Below, piece after piece: positions 1 through 8,995 of a DNA stretch of 49,240 nt (positions within the stretch are counted from its first letter, which is position 1; every line of letters starts with the position of its first letter). This DNA comes from Bacteroidia bacterium (lineage in GTDB: Bacteria > Bacteroidota > Bacteroidia > CAIKAF01): positions 1 to 49,240 of the forward strand of contig JAUHWY010000025.1 of assembly GCA_030427255.1 (NCBI GenBank), read 5' to 3'. A model generated the notes under the pieces. It was not told where the DNA came from, made no database searches, and saw only the letters and a list, made by a program, of their open reading frames with translations. The position numbers and the translations under genes are program-made.

Positions 1-212
1 CCCAAGAGGGTGCCGCCTGAGGCTTGATCGTACCATCGAAAGATGCCGGTAGATCCGGAGGCGGTGAGTGTCGCTCCTTGGCCACAGGTGGCAGAGGAAC
101 TAACTACCGAAGGAATGGGGCATTGGGCATATCCTCTTGGAAGCATGCTCCAAAATAGCGCCATGATTACGAATAGTTTACAACTATTTCGGTGTGTAAA
201 GGTTTTACTCAT
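1..212 (-). CDS. N-terminus of a second glycine-rich/Ig-like T9SS-type surface protein (cut by window edge)
   Basis: An ATG at 212 opens a reading frame that runs off the left edge after 70 codons. The first 30 residues form a signal peptide: a basic start (MSKTFTHRNSCK), a hydrophobic stretch (LFVIMALFWSML) and a cut site after GYAQ. The mature start reads CPIPSVVSSSATCGQG and then TLTASGSTGIFRWYD, almost identical to the start of the giant protein at 922-7692. The DNA is clearly similar as well, so this is a tandem paralogue transcribed in the same direction. By analogy it is probably a large secreted surface protein, but only its N-terminus is visible, so its length and C-terminal sorting domain are inferred. 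Confidence 0.85.
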   Translation of the reverse strand, partial: MSKTFTHRNSCKLFVIMALFWSMLPRGYAQCPIPSVVSSSATCGQGATLTASGSTGIFRWYDQASGGTLL

Positions 213-667
213 AACAAAGTATTTAGGGCGGTTGAAACTTAATTAACCTATATAAAGTTAAATCAAAAATCTGATAGTTTTCATAAAAAAGAATGATAAA
301 TGAACGAAAATTACTTTTATAAAGTAATAAAAGCCTGTTTATCAGAGCTAAAACAAAATAGACTTTCTGAACTTATTTGGGAGCTTGATTTTTGTTTACT
401 GTATAAAACTTATTATTTGTGATATTTTTTGAATTGATAATTAACATTTAAAGTTTAGCTTTTGGTTTTGACTATTCGAATTTAGTTTATTGTTTTTTTA
501 GAGATTTAAAGTCGGGGTTCATTTTTTGCAGTGGCCTATGTCAAATTGAGTAAGCCTTTTTAGCTAAGCTTAGCCTTCAGGTTTGAGTAGGTGAGTTCAG
601 GAAGGTTTGAGTATGGCTAAAATGGGAGAACCTTTAGCTTTCCAAGATTTTAGAAAGTACAGGCGCA

Positions 668-737
668 GGGACCGCACCGATACCCCGGATGCAGCTCTTG
701 CCCCGCGGCTTAAAGGAAAAGAGCGGTCCCTTTTTTT
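668..737. repeat. Intergenic inverted repeat ending in a T-run
   Basis: GGGACCGC (668-675) is answered by GCGGTCCC (723-730), with a GC-rich 47-base interior (ACCGATACCCCGG and CCCCGCGGC), followed by seven T residues. It resembles the structured gene-end elements common between Bacteroidota genes and could act as a plus-strand terminator. No plus-strand gene precedes it in the window, so its role is unclear. Confidence 0.45.
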
Positions 738-874
738 GGGAAAGCTCCTTTTCCTTTTTAGCAAGCGGGAGCAAGAGATGCAACGGAGTAAAGGTAAGGG
801 CCCGGTTGCGCCCCAAATACAATAGCTAAAAGGAAGGAGCGAGGAATGTGTTCTATAGCTTCGGTTTTGGCCAT

Positions 875-908
875 AAAAAAAGCCGCCCTTTTGAGGCGGC
901 TTTTAAAA
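875..908 (-). terminator. Rho-independent terminator of the giant surface-protein gene
   Basis: On the minus strand, AAAAGCCGCC and GGCGGCTTTT form a perfect stem around a short loop, followed by seven T residues. It begins about 14 bases after the stop codon of the 922-7692 gene. Confidence 0.85.
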
Positions 909-921
909 CGGTCGGTTGGAA

Positions 922-3900
922 TTAATCGATAAGGTGCACAATGCGTGTGGTGTACCATTGGTCACCCACTTGAACACTGAGCAGGTAAGTGCCGCTGCTC
1001 AAGCCCCAAGAACGGGCATCGATGTTCCAGGTTTGAAGCCCTGCACCTTGCGGTTGGAGCGTTTGGCTAGCTGCGGTGCGGCCACGTAAGTCTTGAAGCA
1101 AGAGGGTTGCCTCTTTTTCGGTAGGCAAGTTCAAGCTTAGGCGGAAGCTTTCTCCAAACGGGTTGGGGAAAACCTGTAAACCTATAGCGTTGCCGTCTTG
1201 ACTTTCCAAGCCAAAGACATCTTTGGCGTAGATGGTATCGCAAACGGTGTTTTCGCAACCATTCTTTGTGGTAGTCAAACAGACTTGATAGAATCCTGTA
1301 TTTCCATATTGCTTTAAGGGTGAAATAGCATTGGAAGAAGTTCCATCGCCAAATGTCCACAGGTAATTTGCTCCTGTCAAAGGATTGAATGGAGTAAACT
1401 GTACCTGATTCACCCCTTGATTGGTTTCGTACCAAGTAGCATCAGGAGTTTGGCTAACAGTAACCTGGCTGGTATGTACATCGGTACAACCTTGGGGGGT
1501 ACTTACCGTTAAGCTAACGGTGTATACACCTGGTGTGCTGTAGCTGTAGCTGGGGTTCTGTTGGTTGTCTGTTGCAGGACCAAAATTCCAGTTCCATCCG
1601 GAAATATTACCGTTAGAAACGTCAAAGAACTGCAATGGCTGATCTGTGCAGCCTGGGGTGAACAAGTAGTCCGCCTCGGGCTTATCGTCTACTACTACAT
1701 TTCCATTGAAAGTGCTTTGGCATCCTAAATTAGAGGTTGCGGTAATGGTGTAGTAGAAGGTGCCTGCAGAAGGGTATTGGTGAACTACGGATTGGCCATT
1801 TCCGGTGTTTCCATTACCAAAGTTCCATTGGTAGGTCTGAACGCTTGCCCCTGAGGTGAACGCTTGGAAATTGGCCGGATTCGGGAAGCAAGCACCGGTG
1901 GTTAGTATCGAGTCAATACTAGGTCTCGGGTGCACAGTTACCAATTGAGTGGCAGTGTCTGCGCAACCTTCGGGAGTGGTGGCAATAAGCTGAGCCGTGT
2001 ATTGACCTGCAGAGCTGTAGGTCTCATTGGTTTGGAAACCTGAACCCGTGTTGCCGTTGCCAAAATCCCATTGATAGGTGCTAATGACTCCTCCTTGACC
2101 CACGCCACTGTTTTGCGTGAAGTTGGTGACTTGGCCTTCACAAACAGAAGGTGCGTTTATTTGGAAAATCACCGGGTTAGGAAGAATGTTTACTTGCACG
2201 GACGGAGAACTTGCCGAACAGCCATTTCCATCCACGCCCATAACGGTGTATGCTCCTGCATTTAGAGTGGTTAGGTTGGCTTGAGTGGCTCCACTAATTG
2301 GGTTTCCATTGTTCATCCATTGGTAATTTACCGCTCCTGTAGCCGAAATAGTTACGGGAGTACCGGCACAAGCCTGCTGAATGGTGTTGGGGCTCACGCT
2401 AATTTGCGGCAAGGGGTTCACGACTACAAAAGCCGTATCGGTAGCGGAGCAATTGTTGCTGGCAGAAACCGTGTAAACAATTTGGGCCGTTCCAGTACCA
2501 GCCAATTGTGGGCTAAATAAGCCTGAATTGGGGTTGGCCATACCGCTGCCTGTCCAAGAACCGCCTGGTGTTGCTGCAGTGAGCAATAGAGAGGGTGCAT
2601 TGGCACAAACTTGCATAGGAGCATTGGCTATGCTGGCATTTGGTGAAGTCAACACCGTTACTACCAAAGAATCGGTATTTGAACAGTTGTTTTGACTTAC
2701 GCTATACACTATGGTATTGTTTCCAACAAGGTTAGGGTTTGGCGCGAATGTACCGTTGGACGTATTTATGATTCCACTGCCGGACCAAGTGCCGCCGGGG
2801 GTTACCGGAGACAAATTGAAAGGTTGGTCGGCCGAACAAACGATTCCCGGATTTACCACAGATGCATTTGGGGTAGGATTAACCACAATTTGAAGGGAAT
2901 CTGTCACCGAGCAACCTGCTTGTTGGTCTACCAAAGTATGGTATACTTGGTAGGTTCCGGGAGCTACGCTAGTTGGATCAAAGATACCTTGATTGGGGTC
3001 TACAATGCCATTACCTGACCAGATACCGCCGGAGTTTAGGGCCACAAGGGTGTCGGTATTGCTGTAATCGCAATAGCTAGGAGGAGCTGTGCTGATTGAA
3101 GCGTCCGGTCCTGCTACCACATTTATAGCAATAGAATCTTGGAATGTACATCCATTATTGCTTACGGTATAAACTGCATAGTTTGTACCAATATTGGCTT
3201 GGCTAGCATTAAAGATACCGTTAATGCTGTCAACAATACCAGGGCCTGACCAAGTACCAAAGGTGTCTGAAGGCTGAGGAATATTATAGGTAATGGTTAC
3301 AAAGCCATGGCCTTGGTTTGCTCCTGTTGTTGCAAGAGTATTGGTTCCTGCATTGAAAGATCCACCACCGCCGCCGCCGGCAGTGTTTCCATCACCTCCG
3401 CCACCGGACCATCCGCCTCCGGCAGCGGCACGGTGTCCTACACCAGCTCCACCACCGAATCCACCTTCGACACCCGAGCGACCTACGTCTGCTGCGCCGC
3501 CTAAACCTCCGGCTAAGAAGCTTTCGCCGGCAATGTTGGGTGCGGAGCCGGAACAGTTTTCACCTCCTTTGGTATAGAAACCACCACCACCTGCACCAAA
3601 GGAGCAAGAGTTGCCGTTTCCGCCGGGGGTGTTTTGGGTGCCTGCGGTTCCATTTTGAGCTGCTCCACCGCCGCCGCCATTGATACCTCCTTGACCCGCA
3701 TTGGATAAGGAGTTTGTGCCATTAAGGCCAATATCTCCGGGAAGGCCTGCACCACCGCTGCCTGCACCACCGCCGCCACCGGCTACAATAAGGGGAGTGT
3801 TGTTGCCATCTACAACAAATGTACCTCCTCCACCTGCTCCGGCAGAGTTGGATCCGCTTGGTGGTCTACTGCCACCGCGTTGACCTACCAAAACACGAAG

Positions 3901-6900
3901 CGTAGTGCCCGCTGTTAATTGGAAGTCTCCCTCCAGCACAGCGCCAAGTCCTCCTTGGTTTCCGCCGCCGTCACCACCTTGGGCTCCGGCTGCAGTAATT
4001 CTGTAAGTTCCTGTGAACGGCACTGTCCATTCCTGAATTCCTGCATTTACGGTCACTACACCGGGGCCATAAGCTGTGTTGGCCTGCTGTTGCGTAGGGC
4101 CGGAGCGACCTGTTGCACCGCAATTGGTAAGGTTAAGGGTGCCTTGAAGCACCGGAGGTACAAAACCTAAGTCTAAGGGTAGAGAGCCTTGGCAATAATT
4201 TCCGGTTACAGGAGCTAAGTTTGCCACGGGGAATGGGGTTGCTTGCACCCTTACGGTGTCGTATTTAGAAGGGCAACCATTCACCGTATAATTCACATAA
4301 TACGTTTGTGGGCCATTCAAAGGAGGGGTATTCCAGTTTTGTCCAACATTAGCGATATTTCCGCCAATGGTATCGTACCACACATAGTTCCCTTGAGGTC
4401 CGGTCACACTTAGAGGTGCAGAGCCTGTTCCACAGAAGCTGGTATCTCCCGAAGCGGTAGGTGCTGGAAGCGAATCCAACCAAATGGGAGCTGGTACTCT
4501 TGGGCTTGAGCAGCTCAGGTTCACATTATAAGAGATAATGATTTGACCATTTCCTGACTGAAAGCCTTGGGTATGCGTTGTGTTGCTGGTTCTGTTGGCA
4601 TTGGCAAAAGAAGAGCCGCCACCGCCGCCGGCATATCGACCGCCGCCGCCGCCAAATTGGCCACCGCCGCCGCCGCCGCCGGAGCTGCCACAAGTACCGC
4701 CTGTACCTCCTTGGCCTGCTGTTCCTGCCGTGGCACAGCCACCGCAAGTGGCACCTTGGCCTCCAGTGGTTGGCGTGGCTCCGCTGCCTGTATTGCAATC
4801 TTGGCTGTTGCAGTTAAACCCTTGTTGGGCCTGGCCGGAGCCACCGCCGTTTCCGCCACTCATACCTGTGGAGCAATTCCATCCGCTTCCGCCACCGCCA
4901 CCGGCAGTAACCACACGGTTTGCTAATCCTGTTCCACCACTACGTATGTCGGATCCACCGCCACCGCCGGCACCACTGCCGCTTCCGTTTCCGCCGCCAT
5001 TCCAGCCGCCTGTATTTGAACTGGTGGTGCCACCTACGTGAAGGGTGAGTGTTTCGCCCGGTGTAACGTTTAATGTAGTTTGAACTCTTCCTCCTAAACC
5101 GCCGGGGTTGTTGCCGGGGCTAGGTATTGAAGCGCCGCCTTGGGCCCCACGCACATCTACCTGGATTTGAGAAACACCGTTCGGTACGGTCCAGGTTTGA
5201 GGCGCACCTGTGAAGTTAAAGGTGTGGTTTCCGGAGATGTTATTGATAAGGGTAACTCCTGCAAACAAGGTGTCTGAACCCAAAACGGGAGGGAGTGACA
5301 CTTGACTTCCTGTAGCTAAAATGTTGCCTCCTGTGGGCGCATCGTACCAATTAACCGGATATGGGGTTCCGGTTGCCGTTAGTGTTACTGGTGTTCCACA
5401 AGTGACACTATCGCCTTGGGTTATGGGAGCACTTATTGGAGATACGGTCATAATTGCCGGTATGCGTTGGCTTGAGCAGAAATTACGGGTATAGCTAATG
5501 GTGGCGGTACCGTTGCCGGTATGTACGCCCTGATTGTGGGTTATATTGCTGGCCAAGTTAGGATTGGCGAAGCTGGATCCGCCGCCGCCGCCGCCGTACC
5601 AGCCGCCGCCGCCACCGTAGTAGCCGCCACCGCCGCCACCGGCATTGGTGCTTCCATTTCCTCCTTGAGCAAGCTGTCCCGCTTGTCCTCCGTTGTTAGC
5701 GCTGTTGCCTCCGGAGTTTTGGGTACCTCCCTGACCTACATAAGTAGTAGATTGCCCATTGCAACGGAAGCCTGCACCGGCCGCACCTGAACCGCCACCG
5801 GCACCACCGCCATTGGTAAAGGATCCGCAATCGTAGCCGGCACCACCGCCGCCTCCGGCAATGAGTACCCGGTTGTTGACACTGGTACCACCAATTCTAA
5901 TATCGGTAGCACCACCGCCACCACGGCCATTGCTGCTACCGCTGCCACCGCCATTCCATCCTGGGCTGGTAGTGTTGTTGGGTTGACCGCCTACGTAAAT
6001 AAATATGGTTTGTCCTGGAGTAACGGCAATGTCAGCGGTTACTTGACCGCCCAATCCTCCGGCTCCAAAGCTGGGGTTTGTTCCTCCTTGAGCACCATAC
6101 AGGTCCACGGTTATGCTAAACACTCCTGCGGGAACCGTCCATTGTTGTGATCCACCGGTAAAGTTAAAGTTGAAGGAACCAAATGGGTTGGGGTCGGTTA
6201 CCGCTTCTACATAGAACGTATCGGAGTTGGTAACAAATTGCCTAGTCAATTGGGTATTGGTGCTGATGGGATTACCTCCTGTAGGAGCATCGAACCAGCG
6301 GAAGAAACCTGTAGAACCACTTGCAGATAGGTTAAGTGTGTCGCCACAGGTACCACTTGCATTAACTGTGGCGGGGTTGGCTATAGGATTTACAATTACA
6401 GGCACGGGAATACGCGCACTGTTGCAGAATGGGGTAACAAAGGTAATGTTGAGCACTCCATGACCTGTGCGTACGCCTTGATTATGGGTTACGTTAGAGG
6501 CCAAAACGGGGTCGGAAAAGGAGGAACCCCCACCGCCGCCTCCGTAGGAGGAACCGCCGCCACCATAATAGCCGCCGCCGCCGCCGCCGCCTCTATAGCC
6601 GCCGCCGCCGCCGTTTCCTAGGCTTCCATTGCTTGGGCAGCACCAGTTCGTACCTGCAGCACCACCGCTGTTTTGACTTCCACCTCTTCCGTTATAAGTA
6701 GTGTTGGCTGTGCTGCTGCAATAATAACCGGCTTCGCCGGTAAGTCCGCCGCCGTCGCCACCACGAGAGCCATCGGTTCCGCAATTCCAGCCGGCACCGC
6801 CACCACCACCGGCAACGATAACTCGGTTGGCTAGGCCTGTACCGCCAATTCGAATGTCGGTGGCACCACCGCCGCCTTGTCCATATTGACTAGATACATT

Positions 6901-7692
6901 GGAGTTGGCCCCACCATTGTAGCCTCCGGAGGTGGAGGTGTTGGGCCATCCACCTACGAAAATAAATAGGGTTTGGCCGGGGGTAACGGCAAGATTGGCC
7001 AAAACTTGACCTCCGAAACCTCCACGGTTTCCGTAAGTGGTGTTTTGGCCACCTTGAGCGCCTTGTGCGTCTATGCTAACAGAAAACACACCGGCTGGAA
7101 CTACCCAGCTTTGTTGCCCACCCGTAAAGTTAAAGGTAGCCGTTTGAACGGGGTTAGGGTTGGTGGTTGCCTGCACATAAAATAATGTGTTTTGGCTTGT
7201 GAAAGGAGGGCTAAATGAGCCTCCTGTGCCGATGGGTTGGCCACCGGTAGGAGCAGCAAACCACTGAAACTGCCCTGAAGAACCACTGGCAAAAAGAGTA
7301 GCAGGGCTACCGCAGCTTATGGTATCGCCAAGGGCAATTGGTACAGGAATATTATTAACGGTAACCAAAGCAGCTGCTCTGGGGCTAATGCAAGAGGGAT
7401 TAGTCAGGGAATTGACCGCTTCTACATAATACGTGGCTTGGGCATATAAGGCCGGGGTAGAATAGTTTAGCCCTGTACCTAAGAGGTTGCCGCCTGTAGG
7501 GGCGTCGTACCATCTAAAAATACCTGTAGAACCTGATGCGGTTAATGTGGCTCCTTGTCCACAAGTAGCCGAAGAACTAGTGACCCCCGGAACGGGGCAT
7601 TGGGCATGTACTTGCCATGTTAGGGCAAGTAAGCATAGGGCAGTGGTCCATAGTCGGCCGAAAGCCCCGGTTTTAGTACCGTTTGTTTTCAT
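922..7692 (-). CDS. Giant T9SS-secreted surface protein with Ig-like, glycine-rich and PKD domains (2256 residues)
   Basis: A predicted secreted, cell-surface or adhesion protein. Residues 1-31 are a signal peptide ending HAQ. Ig-like modules with the core ASGSTGxFRWYDAPTGG recur near residues 35-185, 430-505, 740-825 and 1065-1215. Between them lie four glycine-rich blocks (about 187-424, 509-739, 827-1062 and 1217-1467). The first three each open with FNFTG and a WxVP motif, the fourth with a degenerate IQEWTVP; all four carry poly-Gly runs with Tyr and Ser. Residues 1480-1765 hold repeats built on GxWSGxGI...NxGxF. PKD-type modules with YQWDFGNGN-like cores follow near 1872, 1954, 2034 and 2110. 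The last 85 residues (LQVFPNPFGESF... to GTYLLSVQVGD) are a type A T9SS sorting domain. The ligand is unknown. The ATG at 7692 fits the signal peptide, and a terminator follows the stop. Confidence 0.93.
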   Translation of the reverse strand: MKTNGTKTGAFGRLWTTALCLLALTWQVHAQCPVPGVTSSSATCGQGATLTASGSTGIFRWYDAPTGGNLLGTGLNYSTPALYAQATYYVEAVNSLTNPSCISPRAAALVTVNNIPVPIALGDTISCGSPATLFASGSSGQFQWFAAPTGGQPIGTGGSFSPPFTSQNTLFYVQATTNPNPVQTATFNFTGGQQSWVVPAGVFSVSIDAQGAQGGQNTTYGNRGGFGGQVLANLAVTPGQTLFIFVGGWPNTSTSGGYNGGANSNVSSQYGQGGGGATDIRIGGTGLANRVIVAGGGGGAGWNCGTDGSRGGDGGGLTGEAGYYCSSTANTTYNGRGGSQNSGGAAGTNWCCPSNGSLGNGGGGGYRGGGGGGGYYGGGGSSYGGGGGGSSFSDPVLASNVTHNQGVRTGHGVLNITFVTPFCNSARIPVPVIVNPIANPATVNASGTCGDTLNLSASGSTGFFRWFDAPTGGNPISTNTQLTRQFVTNSDTFYVEAVTDPNPFGSFNFNFTGGSQQWTVPAGVFSITVDLYGAQGGTNPSFGAGGLGGQVTADIAVTPGQTIFIYVGGQPNNTTSPGWNGGGSGSSNGRGGGGATDIRIGGTSVNNRVLIAGGGGGAGYDCGSFTNGGGAGGGSGAAGAGFRCNGQSTTYVGQGGTQNSGGNSANNGGQAGQLAQGGNGSTNAGGGGGGYYGGGGGWYGGGGGGSSFANPNLASNITHNQGVHTGNGTATISYTRNFCSSQRIPAIMTVSPISAPITQGDSVTCGTPVTLTATGTPYPVNWYDAPTGGNILATGSQVSLPPVLGSDTLFAGVTLINNISGNHTFNFTGAPQTWTVPNGVSQIQVDVRGAQGGASIPSPGNNPGGLGGRVQTTLNVTPGETLTLHVGGTTSSNTGGWNGGGNGSGSGAGGGGGSDIRSGGTGLANRVVTAGGGGGSGWNCSTGMSGGNGGGSGQAQQGFNCNSQDCNTGSGATPTTGGQGATCGGCATAGTAGQGGTGGTCGSSGGGGGGGQFGGGGGRYAGGGGGSSFANANRTSNTTHTQGFQSGNGQIIISYNVNLSCSSPRVPAPIWLDSLPAPTASGDTSFCGTGSAPLSVTGPQGNYVWYDTIGGNIANVGQNWNTPPLNGPQTYYVNYTVNGCPSKYDTVRVQATPFPVANLAPVTGNYCQGSLPLDLGFVPPVLQGTLNLTNCGATGRSGPTQQQANTAYGPGVVTVNAGIQEWTVPFTGTYRITAAGAQGGDGGGNQGGLGAVLEGDFQLTAGTTLRVLVGQRGGSRPPSGSNSAGAGGGGTFVVDGNNTPLIVAGGGGGAGSGGAGLPGDIGLNGTNSLSNAGQGGINGGGGGAAQNGTAGTQNTPGGNGNSCSFGAGGGGFYTKGGENCSGSAPNIAGESFLAGGLGGAADVGRSGVEGGFGGGAGVGHRAAAGGGWSGGGGDGNTAGGGGGGSFNAGTNTLATTGANQGHGFVTITYNIPQPSDTFGTWSGPGIVDSINGIFNASQANIGTNYAVYTVSNNGCTFQDSIAINVVAGPDASISTAPPSYCDYSNTDTLVALNSGGIWSGNGIVDPNQGIFDPTSVAPGTYQVYHTLVDQQAGCSVTDSLQIVVNPTPNASVVNPGIVCSADQPFNLSPVTPGGTWSGSGIINTSNGTFAPNPNLVGNNTIVYSVSQNNCSNTDSLVVTVLTSPNASIANAPMQVCANAPSLLLTAATPGGSWTGSGMANPNSGLFSPQLAGTGTAQIVYTVSASNNCSATDTAFVVVNPLPQISVSPNTIQQACAGTPVTISATGAVNYQWMNNGNPISGATQANLTTLNAGAYTVMGVDGNGCSASSPSVQVNILPNPVIFQINAPSVCEGQVTNFTQNSGVGQGGVISTYQWDFGNGNTGSGFQTNETYSSAGQYTAQLIATTPEGCADTATQLVTVHPRPSIDSILTTGACFPNPANFQAFTSGASVQTYQWNFGNGNTGNGQSVVHQYPSAGTFYYTITATSNLGCQSTFNGNVVVDDKPEADYLFTPGCTDQPLQFFDVSNGNISGWNWNFGPATDNQQNPSYSYSTPGVYTVSLTVSTPQGCTDVHTSQVTVSQTPDATWYETNQGVNQVQFTPFNPLTGANYLWTFGDGTSSNAISPLKQYGNTGFYQVCLTTTKNGCENTVCDTIYAKDVFGLESQDGNAIGLQVFPNPFGESFRLSLNLPTEKEATLLLQDLRGRTAASQTLQPQGAGLQTWNIDARSWGLSSGTYLLSVQVGDQWYTTRIVHLID

Positions 7693-8293
7693 ATAAACAG
7701 CTTAAAGTGTGTCTGACCAATTGCACGAAAATGGGTTGGCAGTTGGCGGTACTTCAAAGTTTCTAATTTGAATCGAGAAATGAAATAGAAATGAGGAAAA
7801 ATAGTTGGTTTTTTTTGCGCATTTAAGCTACTGATAATGAGCTTATTACCTAGGTTTGTGAATTTAACTTTAGATATATTTCTGTAATTAAATGCCATCT
7901 TAGCTACTCTTAGTTAAAAATTTATTAAATTTAAGTAAAGATATATTTATTTTAAGTATTTGAAATGAAGTGAATTAGAGCGATTTTTAATTTTAATTTA
8001 TGCTTACTTTTCAGGTGAAAAGTAACATTTAACCTTGAGCCTTTGAACTGCTTTTTGTTTACGATTTTGGCCTAAGAAATCGTCTGTTTTTTTTGAGATT
8101 TTGCAAAAAAATAGTTCATCCATTTCCGCCAATTGCTGTCGGTGACTAACCACCAACTTTAGCATCCGAAACCAATTAAGTTTGGAAACCTGAATAGAGG
8201 AGGCTGATCAGGAAAAAACGACGCGTAATCCAGCTTTGGAATTACACCTATGGAAAGCGTTAAGGCCTTGTTATTCTGGCGGAGTTCCTGTTC
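7693..8293. other. AT-rich non-coding region upstream of the giant surface-protein gene
   Basis: About 600 bases with no credible gene. The part up to about 8100 is AT-rich and should hold the promoter of the minus-strand giant gene, but I found no clean TAnnTTTG box there. Near 8281 the sequence passes into the repeat array described next. Confidence 0.6.
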
Positions 8294-8307
8294 CTGACGC
8301 TTAGTAC

Positions 8308-8382
8308 TAACGCTACGTGCTGACGCTACGTGCTGACGCTACGTGCTGACGCTACGTGCTGACGCTACGTACTGACGCTACG
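8308..8382. repeat. 13-bp tandem repeat (TGACGCTACGTGC), nearly six copies
   Basis: Units begin at 8308, 8321, 8334, 8347, 8360 and 8373. The first has one change (TAACG...), the fifth reads ...GTAC and the sixth is incomplete. The array is directly followed by the 14-bp array. Both appear to be expansions within one larger unit that recurs in inverted orientation at the right edge of the window. Confidence 0.95.
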
Positions 8383-8550
8383 GTCAGCATCTTCGAGTCA
8401 GCATCTTCGAGTCAGCATCTTCGAGTCAGCATCTTCGAGTCAGCATTTTCGAGTCAGCATCTTCGAGTCAGCATCTTTGAGTCAGCATCTTTGAGTCAGC
8501 ATCTTTGAGTCAGCATCTTTGAGTCAGCATCTTTGAGTCAGCATCTTTGA
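8383..8550. repeat. 14-bp tandem repeat (GTCAGCATCTTYGA), twelve copies
   Basis: Twelve head-to-tail units start every 14 bases from 8383 to 8537. The first units read CTTCGA (one reads TTTCGA) and the last six read CTTTGA, so variants are clustered as expected for local duplication. There are no unique spacers. The reverse complement of the CTTTGA form occurs exactly once in each 54-bp unit at 49.06-49.24 kb. Confidence 0.96.
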
Positions 8551-8639
8551 GTCAGGGATTTCGCACCAGACGCATTGGTCAGGATTATAAGCTTGAATAC
8601 ACAGGCCGTCAAGGGTTTCAATTGATACGGGTTCGGGCA

Positions 8640-8668
8640 AAAAAAAAGCTGCCAAACGGCAGCTTTTT
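8640..8668 (-). terminator. Terminator downstream of tRNA-Pro
   Basis: On the minus strand, AGCTGCCG and GGCAGCT form a hairpin with a short TTT loop, followed by nine T residues, immediately after the tRNA 3' end. Confidence 0.85.
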
Positions 8669-8669
8669 G

Positions 8670-8744
8670 TCGGGGTGAGAGGATTCGAACCTCCGACCAC
8701 ACGCCCCCCAGACGTGTACTCTAACCGGGCTGAGCTACACCCCG
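8670..8744 (-). tRNA. tRNA-Pro (anticodon GGG)
   Basis: Full cloverleaf. The acceptor CGGGGTG pairs with CACCCCG and is followed by discriminator A. A TAGCTCAG D-arm is present. The anticodon stem CACGT/GCGTG closes the loop CTGGGGG, giving anticodon GGG. The T-arm is GGAGG-TTCGAAT-CCTCT. CCA is not encoded. It has its own perfect promoter and a terminator, so it is transcribed alone. Confidence 0.95.
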
Positions 8745-8753
8745 AATGGGGCG

Positions 8754-8784
8754 CAAATATACATGACTTTCGCTTTTTGCCAAA
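8754..8784 (-). promoter_or_regulatory. Promoter of tRNA-Pro
   Basis: On the minus strand, TTTG (8781-8784), exactly 19 bases, then TATATTTG (8754-8761). This matches the Bacteroidota housekeeping consensus TTTG-N19-TAnnTTTG and ends 9 bases before the tRNA. Confidence 0.85.
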
Positions 8785-8824
8785 ATTTTATGCCCCAGGG
8801 ACCGCAGGGAAACCCCACAGGTCC

Positions 8825-8895
8825 GAAAAATTGCACAGGCGTGGGCTGCCGCGGTGGCGCGCAGCAAACCCCGGCAGCCCCGCCTGTGCTTTTTC
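8825..8895. repeat. GC-rich intergenic hairpin element (copy 1)
   Basis: GCACAGGC (8833-8840) plus GGGCTGCCG pair with CGGCAGCCC plus GCCTGTGC (8882-8889), extended by AAAAA/TTTTT. The interior carries GGCGCGCAGCA, the reverse complement of TGCTGCGCGCC in the element at 13.54 kb. It lies between the promoters of tRNA-Pro and the surface-protein gene. Confidence 0.75.
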
Positions 8896-8947
8896 CGGGC
8901 CGAGGAGTTGCACTAAGGGCCCGTTAAGCCGCAATCCATAGAAAATA

Positions 8948-8979
8948 CTTGATTCAACCCTGCCTTTTCCCTATTTTTG
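8948..8979 (+). promoter_or_regulatory. Promoter of the 1333-residue surface-protein gene
   Basis: CTTG (8948-8951), 20 bases, then TATTTTTG (8972-8979) match the Bacteroidota -33/-7 pattern, 16 bases before the ATG at 8996. Confidence 0.7.
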
Positions 8980-8995
8980 TAAGAAGGCTCATGCT

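Larger units (their letters stand above)
213..921. other. Intergenic region between the two paralogous surface-protein genes
   Basis: About 700 bases without a convincing gene. Bases 213-600 are AT-rich with scattered stops in all frames. The short frames around 607-825 have no family resemblance and overlap a structured element. A GC-rich inverted repeat lies at 668-737, and the terminator of the giant gene lies at the right end. Confidence 0.6.

Noticed and set aside
607-825. Short basic plus-strand protein upstream of the giant gene's end
   Set aside because: It runs through the inverted repeat at 668-737, resembles no family and lacks a promoter.
4580-5041. Proline-rich plus-strand frames opposite the glycine-rich blocks
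   Set aside because: They are the complement of poly-glycine codons in the giant surface-protein gene, whose frame is complete with signal peptide and sorting domain.
7689-7898. Minus-strand frame of about 69 codons upstream of the giant gene
   Set aside because: It has AT-driven composition (Lys, Phe, Ile, Asn), no similarity to anything I know, and it overlaps the start of the giant gene.
8383-8550. Possible CRISPR array
   Set aside because: The 14-bp units are joined head to tail with no unique spacers, and no cas genes are present in the window.
8675-8941. Plus-strand frame beginning MRGFEPPTTRPPD
   Set aside because: This is the translated opposite strand of tRNA-Pro plus a hairpin element, a common annotation error.
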